The notes beneath the pieces were generated by a model. The model was not told the origin of the DNA, did not search any database, and saw nothing but the letters and a program-made list of their open reading frames with translations. From Anaerolinea thermophila (GTDB lineage Bacteria; Chloroflexota; Anaerolineae; Anaerolineales; Anaerolineaceae): a DNA stretch of 41,838 nt. Shown one piece after another: positions 23,825 to 31,236 of the stretch. Within the stretch, counting starts at the first letter, position 1; each line of letters begins with the position of its first letter. The stretch lies in NCBI RefSeq assembly GCF_020723905.1, contig NZ_DYHZ01000007.1, forward strand, positions 1 through 41,838. Direction: 5' to 3'. Made by a program: the position numbers and the translations under genes.

Positions 23825-24697
23825 ATGGCACGAGAAGTAAAAATCGGCAACCGCATGATCGGAGATGGACATCCTACCTACATCGCGGCTGAAATTGGCA
23901 TCAACCACAATGGCGACCTGGACATTGCCAAGCGCATGATTCTGGAAGCCAAACGCGCCGGAGTGGATTCGGTTAAATTCCAGAAGCGCACCCCGGAGAT
24001 CTGTGTGCCGCGCGATCAATGGGATATCATGCGCGAAACGCCATGGGGCTACATCAGTTACATTGAATACCGCCGCAAGATGGAATTCGGTCTGGAAGAG
24101 TACAGAGAAATTGACCGGTACTGCAAAGAGGTGGGCATTGACTGGTTTGCTTCGGTATGGGATGAGCCTTCGGTGGACTTTCTGGAGCAGTTCGATCCCA
24201 TTGCGTACAAAGTGCCTTCGGCGGCGCTGACTGACCATGGCTTACTGCGTAAACTGCGTGACATTGGGCGTCCGGTGATCCTCTCAACCGGTATGTCCAC
24301 CATGGAACAGATTCGTGCCGCGGTGAGCCTGCTGGACATGGATAAACTGGTCATCACCCATGCCACCAGCACTTATCCCTGTGACCCGGAAGAGTTAAAC
24401 CTGCGCGTCATCGAAAAACTGCGCGCCGAATTCCCCTGCCCGATTGGTTATTCTGGACACGAAGTGGGCTTGATTCCTTCGGTGGTGGCGGTGGCGCTGG
24501 GCGCCTGCCTGGTGGAGCGTCACATTACACTGGATCGCGCCATGTGGGGGTCGGATCAGGCGGCTTCGGTTGAGCCACAGGGTTTTGAGCGCCTTGTGAA
24601 ATACATCCGGGTGACCGAGGCGGCGCTGGGCGATGGCGTCAAACGGGTTTACCCGAGCGAACTGTCCTCGTTGAAGAAACTGCGCCGCTTCCAGTAA
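23825..24697 (+). CDS. neuB: Short NeuB-family synthase without SAF domain, NANS-like
   Basis: The protein has 290 residues, about 65 fewer than typical NeuB, because it lacks the C-terminal SAF domain. The barrel shows AAEIGINHNGD (21-31), VKFQK (50-54), KMEF..EEYREIDRYCKEVGI (about 85-105), STGMST (154-159), HATSTYP (179-185), GYSGHE (208-213), ERHITLD (231-237) and GSDQAASVEP (242-251). The GYSGHE and ERHITLD forms and several flanking residues are like animal sialic acid 9-phosphate synthase (NANS) rather than bacterial NeuB, which usually has SDH. A Gln stands where NANS has His in GSDH. Set right after the NeuA-HAD fusion, it would use mannose-6-phosphate or ManNAc-6-phosphate with PEP. 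Missing SAF leaves open whether it is fully active. Confidence 0.82.
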   Translation: MAREVKIGNRMIGDGHPTYIAAEIGINHNGDLDIAKRMILEAKRAGVDSVKFQKRTPEICVPRDQWDIMRETPWGYISYIEYRRKMEFGLEEYREIDRYCKEVGIDWFASVWDEPSVDFLEQFDPIAYKVPSAALTDHGLLRKLRDIGRPVILSTGMSTMEQIRAAVSLLDMDKLVITHATSTYPCDPEELNLRVIEKLRAEFPCPIGYSGHEVGLIPSVVAVALGACLVERHITLDRAMWGSDQAASVEPQGFERLVKYIRVTEAALGDGVKRVYPSELSSLKKLRRFQ

Positions 24698-24710
24698 GGG
24701 AGAGACAGAG

Positions 24711-26321
24711 TTGAAACGTCTGGTGAAACGCATTGAACACGGCTTGCGCCGCCGCTGGGTGCACGGTCAGGCAAATCTACGCCTGACTGCGCTGGATGAG
24801 GCGGTGCGCCGTGCTTCTCCGCGGGACATCGCCACTGCGCCGGTGGTGTTTTTCAATGCTTCTACCCGTCTTCAGGGGTTGAGTCTAAACGCCGGTTTCC
24901 AGCGGGTCACTGCCTGGGCGATGCAGATGGCGGGGGTGCCGGTAGTGCATTTTGTCTGTCAGGGGGGGATGAGCCGCTGTGTGTTAGGCACTCAGCCTGA
25001 TAACCCATCGGCGCTTCCCCCTTGCGCGGAATGTATTGCCCAGTCCCGCGCAGTCTATGCTCACAGTGATGCGCGCTGGTTTTTACCCGCCCCAGAGGAA
25101 GCGCTGGCACGGGTGCTTGTCGGTTTGAGCCTGCCAGAGTTGATGAGTTTTGAGTGGCAGGAAGTTCCCCTGGGCGCGCTGTGTCTCCCGGGGTTGCGCT
25201 GGGCGTTGCGTCGTCACCATTTGATTGATGACGAGCCTACCCGTTTCCTGTACCGTGAGTATATCCTCTCCGCGTACCGGGTGGCGCAGGCATTCCGCGC
25301 TCTGCTGGATGAAGTTCAACCGCAGGCGGTAGTGGTGTTTAATGGGATGTTTTATCCGGAGGCAACCGCCCGCTTTGTGGCGCGTCAGCGTGGCTTGCGG
25401 GTTATCTCTCATGAAGTGGGATTGCGTCCGTTTACGGCGTTCTTCACTACCGGTGATGCGACTGCCTATCCCATTGATATCCCCGCGGATTTTTCCTTAT
25501 CTTCGGAGCAGGAACAGCGCCTGGATGCCTACCTGGAACAGCGACTGCAGGGCAACTTCACCATGGCAGGGGTGCGTTTCTGGCCCCACATGCGCGGGCT
25601 GGAGGCGGACATGCTGGAAAAAATTGCCCGTTTCCGTCAGATGGTGCCTGTCTTCACCAACGTGATTTTTGACACCAGCCAGCCGCACTCCAACGTGCTT
25701 TTCTCGAACATGTTTGAGTGGCTGGATCGGGTGCTGGAGGTGATCCAGCGACACCCGGAGACGCTTTTTGTCATTCGCGCCCACCCGGACGAGTCCCGCC
25801 CGGGAAAAGCCTCGCGGGAAAGTGTGGCACAGTGGGTTGAAGCGTGCGGTGTGAGGCAACTGCCCAATGTCCATTTTGTGGATTCGCACGAGTACATCAG
25901 TTCGTATGAGTTGATTCAGCGCGGGAAGTTTGTTGCTCTCTACAATTCCACCATTGGACTGGAAGCCTCATTGATGGGTGCGCCGGTGCTGTGCGCCGGG
26001 CGGGCGCGTTTCACCCAGATCCCTACTGTGTTTTTCCCCGCTTCGGCAGAGGAATACCTTTATCAGATGGAGGACTTCCTGCAAGCCGAGTCCATTGCAG
26101 TCCCACCGGAGTTCCGCCAGAACGCCCGCCGCTTCCTTTACTATCAACTTTACAAGGTCTCTTTGCCGTTCGATGAGTTTCTTGAGGAAGACGGTATCTG
26201 GAACGGCTATGTGCGCATCAAAGACCTGCCGCCGCAAGCCTTTGATCCCCGTCAATCGGCGGTGTTGCAGGTCATCGTCAACGGGATTTTACACGATACC
26301 CCCTTTGTGCTGGAAGGATGA
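24711..26321 (+). CDS. Capsule-type glycosyltransferase, second copy of the class
   Basis: This 536-residue protein starts at TTG after a GGGAGAGACAG site. N-terminal part: VVFFNASTRLQGLSLNAGFQRVTAWAMQ, then a HFVCQGGMSRC-x13-18-CAEC segment with several cysteines (about 80-106) that may bind a metal. C-terminal part: LFVIRAHPDESRPGK (about 351-365), ISSYELIQRGKFVALYNSTIGLEASLMGAPVLCAG (about 393-427), the HPDE and NSTIGLE nucleotide-sugar site shared with the gene at 8517-10133 and capsule-synthesis transferases. It lies between neuB and a further cytidylyltransferase, so a CMP-ulosonic acid donor is reasonable. A four-base overlap with the next reading frame exists if that gene starts at its first ATG. 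Confidence 0.65.
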   Translation: MKRLVKRIEHGLRRRWVHGQANLRLTALDEAVRRASPRDIATAPVVFFNASTRLQGLSLNAGFQRVTAWAMQMAGVPVVHFVCQGGMSRCVLGTQPDNPSALPPCAECIAQSRAVYAHSDARWFLPAPEEALARVLVGLSLPELMSFEWQEVPLGALCLPGLRWALRRHHLIDDEPTRFLYREYILSAYRVAQAFRALLDEVQPQAVVVFNGMFYPEATARFVARQRGLRVISHEVGLRPFTAFFTTGDATAYPIDIPADFSLSSEQEQRLDAYLEQRLQGNFTMAGVRFWPHMRGLEADMLEKIARFRQMVPVFTNVIFDTSQPHSNVLFSNMFEWLDRVLEVIQRHPETLFVIRAHPDESRPGKASRESVAQWVEACGVRQLPNVHFVDSHEYISSYELIQRGKFVALYNSTIGLEASLMGAPVLCAGRARFTQIPTVFFPASAEEYLYQMEDFLQAESIAVPPEFRQNARRFLYYQLYKVSLPFDEFLEEDGIWNGYVRIKDLPPQAFDPRQSAVLQVIVNGILHDTPFVLEG

Positions 26322-26323
26322 AC

Positions 26324-27019
26324 ATGACGACAGGATTAAATCGGGTTGTGGCACTGGTGCCCATGCGGCATCACTCTGAGCGCGTACCGGGAAAAAACTA
26401 TCGCCCACTGGCGGGCAAGCCGTTGTACCGCCACATTCTGGATACTCTGCTGGCGGTTCCCGAAATTGCCGAGGTGGTCATTGATACCGATAGCCCGGTG
26501 ATTCTGGACGGGCTTGCCCGTGATTACCCGCAGGTGCGCGCCATTGAGCGTCCCATCCATCTGCGGGATGGCGCGATTCCCATGAACGAAATTCTCATGC
26601 ATGACACTTCGCTGGTGCCTGCCGATTTGTACCTGCAAACGCACAGCACCAATCCGCTTCTGCGTGCGGAGACGCTCTCCCACGCTATTCGTACCCTGCG
26701 CGGTGTTTATCCGGCGTATGACTCGCTCTTTGGCGTGACGCGCCTGCAGGTGCGCCTGTGGGATCAGTTAACCCGCCCGATTAATCACAATCCCGCCATT
26801 CTTTTGCGCACCCAGGATTTGCCGCCGGTGTACATGGAAAATTCCTGCGTGTACCTGTTCACCCGGCAAACGCTGGAACAGCGCCGAAACCGTCTTGGCG
26901 AGCGTCCTTACATGTTTGAAATTCCTCAGGATGAGGCCTGGGACATTGATGAAGAAAGCACGTTCCAGATGGTTGAGTTTCTTTTGCTGGGCAGGCAGGC
27001 AAAAAATCAACAAGGATGA
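26324..27019 (+). CDS. Free-standing NeuA/KdsB-like cytidylyltransferase
   Basis: A 231-residue protein from the ATG at 26324, chosen because GGAAGG (26312-26317) is then spaced by six bases; an ATG at 26318 is possible. The N-terminus VVALVPMRHHSERVPGKNYRPLAGKPLYRHILDTLL has the nucleotide-binding loop of CMP-ulosonic acid synthetases with RHHSERVPGKN replacing the usual RGGSKxxxxKN. A DTDSPVI segment and LQTHSTNPLLRAETL follow (the usual L-x-P-TSP motif reads THSTNP), then DIDEE near the C-terminus. It is thus a divergent third cytidylyltransferase in the locus, distinct from SpsF-like and NeuA-HAD proteins. It may activate another ulosonic acid or a modified one produced with the dehydrogenase encoded next. 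Confidence 0.75.
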   Translation: MTTGLNRVVALVPMRHHSERVPGKNYRPLAGKPLYRHILDTLLAVPEIAEVVIDTDSPVILDGLARDYPQVRAIERPIHLRDGAIPMNEILMHDTSLVPADLYLQTHSTNPLLRAETLSHAIRTLRGVYPAYDSLFGVTRLQVRLWDQLTRPINHNPAILLRTQDLPPVYMENSCVYLFTRQTLEQRRNRLGERPYMFEIPQDEAWDIDEESTFQMVEFLLLGRQAKNQQG

Positions 27020-27027
27020 GGTGATTC

Positions 27028-27996
27028 ATGCCCACGGTGTTACTCTCTGCGCCTTACATGATCCCGGTGGTGGATCGTTTCCGCCCGGTATTTTCCCATT
27101 ATGGGGTGGAGTTGATCATTCCGCCGGTGCGAGAACGCCTTGAAGAGGCGGAATTGCTCGAATATGCTGGACAATTTGATGGTGCGATCTGCGGTGACGA
27201 CCGCTTTACTGCCCGCGTGATAGAACGCTGTCTGCCCCGTTTGAAGGTGATTTCCAAGTGGGGTACGGGTATTGACTCCATTGACCGTCAAGCCGCTCAG
27301 CGCCTCGGGGTGCAGGTGCGCAATACCCCTAATGCGTTCACCCTGCCTGTCTCCGACAGTGTCATGGGCTACATTCTGGCGTTTGCCCGGCAGATTCCCT
27401 GGATGGATCGAGCGGTCAAAAGCGGCATCTGGGCAAAACTCCCCGGCTATTCGCTTAGCGAGTGCACATTGGGCGTCGTTGGAGTAGGGAACATTGGTAA
27501 AGCAGTGATTCGCCGTGCCCGTGCCTTTGGCATGAAGATTTTAGGGAATGACATTGTGCCCATTGCGCCGGATTTCATCCTTGAAAACGGCGTGGAGATG
27601 ACTTCCCTGGAAGATTTGCTTGAGCGCAGTGATTTTGTAAGCCTCAATGCAGATTTAAATCCCACCAGTTATCATCTCATCAACGCCGGGACTCTGGCGC
27701 ACATGAAACCCACAGCCGTACTCATTAACACGGCGCGCGGTCCGCTGGTGGATGAACCTGCGTTGATTCGGGCGCTGGAAGAAAAGCGCATTGCTGGCGC
27801 GGCGCTGGATGTGTTTGAAATCGAACCACTGCCGGAGGATTCTCCTCTCCGGCGCATGGAAAACGTTTTGCTGGCAGCGCACAATTCCAATTCCAGCCCG
27901 GCGGCATGGGAACGGGTCCACTGGAACACCATCCGCAATTTGCTGGATGGATTGGGCATTCCTCACGATGATCTTGCGCGCTGGATGAAGTCTTAA
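27028..27996 (+). CDS. D-2-hydroxyacid dehydrogenase family protein
   Basis: The protein has 322 residues, the short form of the D-isomer-specific 2-hydroxyacid dehydrogenase family (SerA/LdhA relatives, without ACT domain). The NAD site is VVGVGNIGKAVIRRARAFGMKILGND (GxGxxG, about 150-175). The catalytic triad is visible: Arg in INTARGPLVDE, Glu in DVFEIEPLP and His in LLAAHNSNS. The start codon follows a GAGGTG site, eight bases after the cytidylyltransferase. Substrates of this family are 2-keto or 2-hydroxy acids. Ulosonic acids are 2-keto acids in open form, so it may act on such a sugar acid. A role in serine metabolism is less likely in this setting. Confidence 0.83.
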   Translation: MPTVLLSAPYMIPVVDRFRPVFSHYGVELIIPPVRERLEEAELLEYAGQFDGAICGDDRFTARVIERCLPRLKVISKWGTGIDSIDRQAAQRLGVQVRNTPNAFTLPVSDSVMGYILAFARQIPWMDRAVKSGIWAKLPGYSLSECTLGVVGVGNIGKAVIRRARAFGMKILGNDIVPIAPDFILENGVEMTSLEDLLERSDFVSLNADLNPTSYHLINAGTLAHMKPTAVLINTARGPLVDEPALIRALEEKRIAGAALDVFEIEPLPEDSPLRRMENVLLAAHNSNSSPAAWERVHWNTIRNLLDGLGIPHDDLARWMKS

Positions 27997-28004
27997 GAGC
28001 CTTT

Positions 28005-29654
28005 ATGCCTCGACGTCTTTCCGATGTCTTCTTCCTCTTGATTGTGCTGGCATACCTCGTTTATGGCGTGGTATTCCTGCTCAAGATGGTTGTGAACATT
28101 AATGGTCAGACGTATTTTCTGCTCTTTGATGACGCCACCATTTCGATGACCTATGCCCGTAATCTGGCGCAGGGGTATGGACTGGTGTGGAATCCCGGCG
28201 GGGAACGCGTGGAAGGCTACACCAATCTGTTATGGGTGCTGTACATGGCGTTCTTTCATCTGTTCCCCATTCCCGAAAACTGGATGGCGCTTCCCATTCA
28301 GGTAACCGGTCTGGTGCTGGTGATTGCCAATCTCTTTGTGGTGCGGCGCATTGCCGGTCGGATTGCTCCTGACAATCCCTGGGTGATGGTGTTGGGAGTG
28401 GGGATGACGGCTTTTTATTATCCTCTCACCAACTGGTCCTTGATCGGCACGGAGGTGGGGGTAATTCTGCTGGGGGTGAGCGTTTCGGTCTGGCTGGCGC
28501 TGGAAACTCTTGAAGATGGACGTTTCCGCCCGTGGCTGTACCTGTGGATGGGCATTTTGACGCTGGTGCGCATGGATGCGGCGGTGGGCTACCTGACTGT
28601 GTGGGCTTTCCTGCTCTGGTTCGATGTGCGCAACCGGCGTTCGCATCTGCTCTGGGGGGCAGGAATGCTTTTCCTTTTTATGGGCGGACAGACCCTCTGG
28701 CGGCGCTGGTATTACGGAGAGTGGCTGCCGAACACCTATGTGCTCAAAATGGAGGGGTTGCCAGCCTGGGCGCGCATCCGCCGCGGGGTAATTGCCTTTT
28801 ACCATTTTGTGCTGGGAATGTTCTTTCCTCTGGTGCTGTTCCCGCTTGCCCTGCCGCTTTTTCGCCGCGATCGGCGGGTGCTCTTGCTGGCGCTGGTCTT
28901 TCTGGCGCACTGCGCGTACAGCATCTATGTGGGCGGAGATGCCTGGGAACACCGCGGGGGCGCCAACCGCTTTATCTCGCCGGGAATGCCAGCGTTTTTC
29001 CTGCTCTTTGCTTTGACGGCATGGCACTGGGCAGAGTTTCTACTCAAGCAATTGGGGACTCTCTTCCAAGGACTTAAACGACTTATGCCTCTTTTGATGG
29101 GTGTAGGTCTGGTGGCATTTGCTGTGCTGTCCCTGCTGATGATGAACCGGCTGGTAAACAATGGCTGGGTGGGCTCCAACCTGCGTCACCCGGAAAAGGG
29201 TGCACTGCGCTTTTTCCTGCTATATGAGCGTTCCATTTACGTCCCGGGCAGTTTGCGCTATGCTAAAGATGGTTTGCTGATTCGCGAGATAACGAATCCC
29301 GGGGCGAGCGTGGCAATGGTGACGGCGGGGAATATCTGTTATTTTTCCCATCGAACCTGTATTGACCTGCTGGGCAAAGCCGATAAACGCATTGCCCGTT
29401 CACCCATTCAGGTTCCCCCGGATGCCGACTGGCAGGTCCTGCGTCCCGGGCATATTAAATTCGATTATTCGTATTCCATTGGTGCCCTCAAGCCCGATGT
29501 GGTGGTAGAACTGCTGGAAAGTACCTATGATATTGGAGAGCGGTTTTTAATAGAGTACGAAAAGGTAAAATTGAACGGGCACTGGATGTATTTCCGTAAA
29601 GATTCAAAGGCTGTAAACTGGGAGAAGTTATATGCCATACGAGAAGACAGGTGA
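28005..29654 (+). CDS. GT-C membrane glycosyltransferase, AftB-like
   Basis: This 549-residue integral membrane protein has about ten hydrophobic helices in the first 380 residues and a soluble extracytoplasmic C-terminal domain (about 385-549). The first outer loop has LFDDATISMTYARNLAQGYGLVWNPGGERVEGYTNLLWV. Its DD motif and NPGERVEGYTN block are typical of GT-C enzymes of the AftB (arabinofuranosyltransferase) type, which use polyprenyl-phosphate sugars on the outer face. A WxxGGDAWEHRGGANRF-like block (GGDAWEHR at about 306-313) is also a family feature. It starts nine bases after the dehydrogenase stop. It would add a sugar to the glycan or to a protein outside the membrane. Donor unknown. 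Confidence 0.72.
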   Translation: MPRRLSDVFFLLIVLAYLVYGVVFLLKMVVNINGQTYFLLFDDATISMTYARNLAQGYGLVWNPGGERVEGYTNLLWVLYMAFFHLFPIPENWMALPIQVTGLVLVIANLFVVRRIAGRIAPDNPWVMVLGVGMTAFYYPLTNWSLIGTEVGVILLGVSVSVWLALETLEDGRFRPWLYLWMGILTLVRMDAAVGYLTVWAFLLWFDVRNRRSHLLWGAGMLFLFMGGQTLWRRWYYGEWLPNTYVLKMEGLPAWARIRRGVIAFYHFVLGMFFPLVLFPLALPLFRRDRRVLLLALVFLAHCAYSIYVGGDAWEHRGGANRFISPGMPAFFLLFALTAWHWAEFLLKQLGTLFQGLKRLMPLLMGVGLVAFAVLSLLMMNRLVNNGWVGSNLRHPEKGALRFFLLYERSIYVPGSLRYAKDGLLIREITNPGASVAMVTAGNICYFSHRTCIDLLGKADKRIARSPIQVPPDADWQVLRPGHIKFDYSYSIGALKPDVVVELLESTYDIGERFLIEYEKVKLNGHWMYFRKDSKAVNWEKLYAIREDR

Positions 29655-30408
29655 GACACGTTACATGCTCATAACCGGCGCCGCCGGTGGAATTGGGCGG
29701 GCAACCGTCAAGGTGTTTGCCGAAGCCGGATGGGTGGTGATTGGGGTAGATCGCCGTCCTTTTGGCGAGGATTTCCCAAAGAACGGTCTGTTCATTCAGG
29801 CGGATATTGCTGACCCGGAAGCCCTGCGGGGAATTTACGATCAGGCGGCGGCATTTACCCATACGCTGGATGCGGTTGTCAACAATGCGGCGATTCAGAT
29901 TGCCAAACCGCTTCTGGAAACCACCGCAGAAGAATGGGATCTGGTCATGGCTTCTAACCTGCGTTCTGTGTTTTTAGGCGCCAAACTGGGATATCCTCTG
30001 CTCAAGGCGGGCGGCGGTGGGGCAATTGTCAACGTATCTTCGGTCCATGCCATTGCCACTTCAGCCAATATTTCTTCCTATGCTGCCAGCAAAGGCGGTT
30101 TGCTGGCGCTGACTCGTGCCATGGCAATTGAATTTGCTCCAGATAACATTCGGGTCAATGCCATCCTGCCCGGGGCAGTGGATACCCCCATGTTGCGGAT
30201 GAGTATGCAACGCGGCAGTCTGACCGGTTCGGATGTGGTGGACCGCCTTGAAAATCTGGCGCGCAAGACCGTTAATGGGCGGGTAGCACAGCCAGAAGAA
30301 ATTGCCCGTTGTATTTACTTCCTTGCCGACAGCACCCAGTCTTCGTTCATGACGGGGCAGGCGCTGGTGGTGGATGGCGGAGCCACCGCTCGACTCAGTA
30401 CCGAGTGA
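29632..30408 (+). CDS. Short-chain dehydrogenase/reductase
   Basis: This 258-residue classical SDR has TGAAGGIGRATVKVFAEAGW (about 15-34), NNAAIQIAKP (about 84-93), VNVSSVHAIA with the catalytic Ser, YAASKGG with Tyr and Lys, INPGAVDTP-like AILPGAVDTPM, and FMTGQALVVDGG. It overlaps the preceding GT-C gene by 23 bases, with a GGAGAAG site before the ATG. The general class includes 3-oxoacyl-ACP reductases and sugar dehydrogenases. Its place suggests a sugar-modifying role rather than lipid synthesis, but substrate cannot be read from the sequence. Confidence 0.8.
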   Translation: MPYEKTGETRYMLITGAAGGIGRATVKVFAEAGWVVIGVDRRPFGEDFPKNGLFIQADIADPEALRGIYDQAAAFTHTLDAVVNNAAIQIAKPLLETTAEEWDLVMASNLRSVFLGAKLGYPLLKAGGGGAIVNVSSVHAIATSANISSYAASKGGLLALTRAMAIEFAPDNIRVNAILPGAVDTPMLRMSMQRGSLTGSDVVDRLENLARKTVNGRVAQPEEIARCIYFLADSTQSSFMTGQALVVDGGATARLSTE

Positions 30409-30419
30409 GGGAAGCGACC

Positions 30420-31223
30420 ATGCTGGATACGATGAAAAAAGCCATTCCTGTCCCTGTGCGCCGCGCCATTGGCGAGATGCTGGATGCGGTTGACCGCACT
30501 GCTCAGATGCCTGCGGCGATGTTTCACCCCTGGAGGCGGGATACTATGGAACGTCTCAGCGCCCTGCATAACCGCCACAAGGGTGAGCGCTGTTTTATCA
30601 TTGGCAACGGTCCCAGTTTACGCCATACCGATATGAGCAAACTCCGCGGCGAGTACACCCTGGGCATGAACCGTATTTACCTGATGTTCCCAGAACTGGG
30701 CTTTCAGACTACTTACTACCTTTCTGTAAACGATCTGGTCATCGAACAGTGTGCCGCTGAAATACAAACCCTGAAGATGCCGCGGTTTGTTTCCTGGAGG
30801 GCGCGCCGCTGGCTTACTCCTGAACCTGATCTGTACTTCCTCTGGACCACTTACACCGGTCCCAAATTTGCCACTGATTTGCGCGGCAGACTCTGGGAAG
30901 GTGCCACGGTGACCTACACTGCTTTGCAAACGGCTTATTATCTGGGGTTTTCTGAGGTGATTTTGATTGGCGTGGATCATAATTTCACCACGCAGGGGAA
31001 GCCCAACACCACAGTGGTTTCTCAGGGCGATGATCCCAATCATTTCTCACCCGCTTACTTCGGCAAGGGCTTCCGCTGGCAGTTGCCCGACCTGGAAACT
31101 TCCGAGCGTGCCTACCGAATGGCGCGCGAAGCCTTTGAGCGAGATGGCAGACGGGTGCTCGATGCTACCGTTGGCGGCAAGTTGACCGTTTTCCCCAAAG
31201 TGGATTACGAGACCCTCTTCTAG
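30420..31223 (+). CDS. DUF115/MptE-like protein, candidate ulosonic acid transferase
   Basis: The protein has 267 residues from the ATG at 30420, 12 bases after the SDR stop with a GAGGGAAGCG site. After a 50-residue helical start comes RCFIIGNGPSLRHTDMSKL (about 57-75), then TLGMNRIYLMFPELGF, YYLSVNDLV, VTYTALQTAYYLGFSEVILIGVDHNF (about 164-189), NHFSPAYF (207-214) and ERAYRMAREAFERDGRRVLDATVGGKL. The GNGPSL loop, the MN-x-x strand and the ALQTAYYLGF-x-x-IxLIGVDH block belong to the DUF115 (PF01973-like) superfamily. That group includes flagellin ulosonic acid transferases (Maf) and MptE, and it is also like the layout of the CstI sialyltransferases. In an ulosonic acid locus it is a good candidate for the transferase using the CMP sugar. 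Confirmation of the donor is lacking. Confidence 0.65.
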   Translation: MLDTMKKAIPVPVRRAIGEMLDAVDRTAQMPAAMFHPWRRDTMERLSALHNRHKGERCFIIGNGPSLRHTDMSKLRGEYTLGMNRIYLMFPELGFQTTYYLSVNDLVIEQCAAEIQTLKMPRFVSWRARRWLTPEPDLYFLWTTYTGPKFATDLRGRLWEGATVTYTALQTAYYLGFSEVILIGVDHNFTTQGKPNTTVVSQGDDPNHFSPAYFGKGFRWQLPDLETSERAYRMAREAFERDGRRVLDATVGGKLTVFPKVDYETLF

Positions 31224-31236
31224 GAGATCATCTCTC

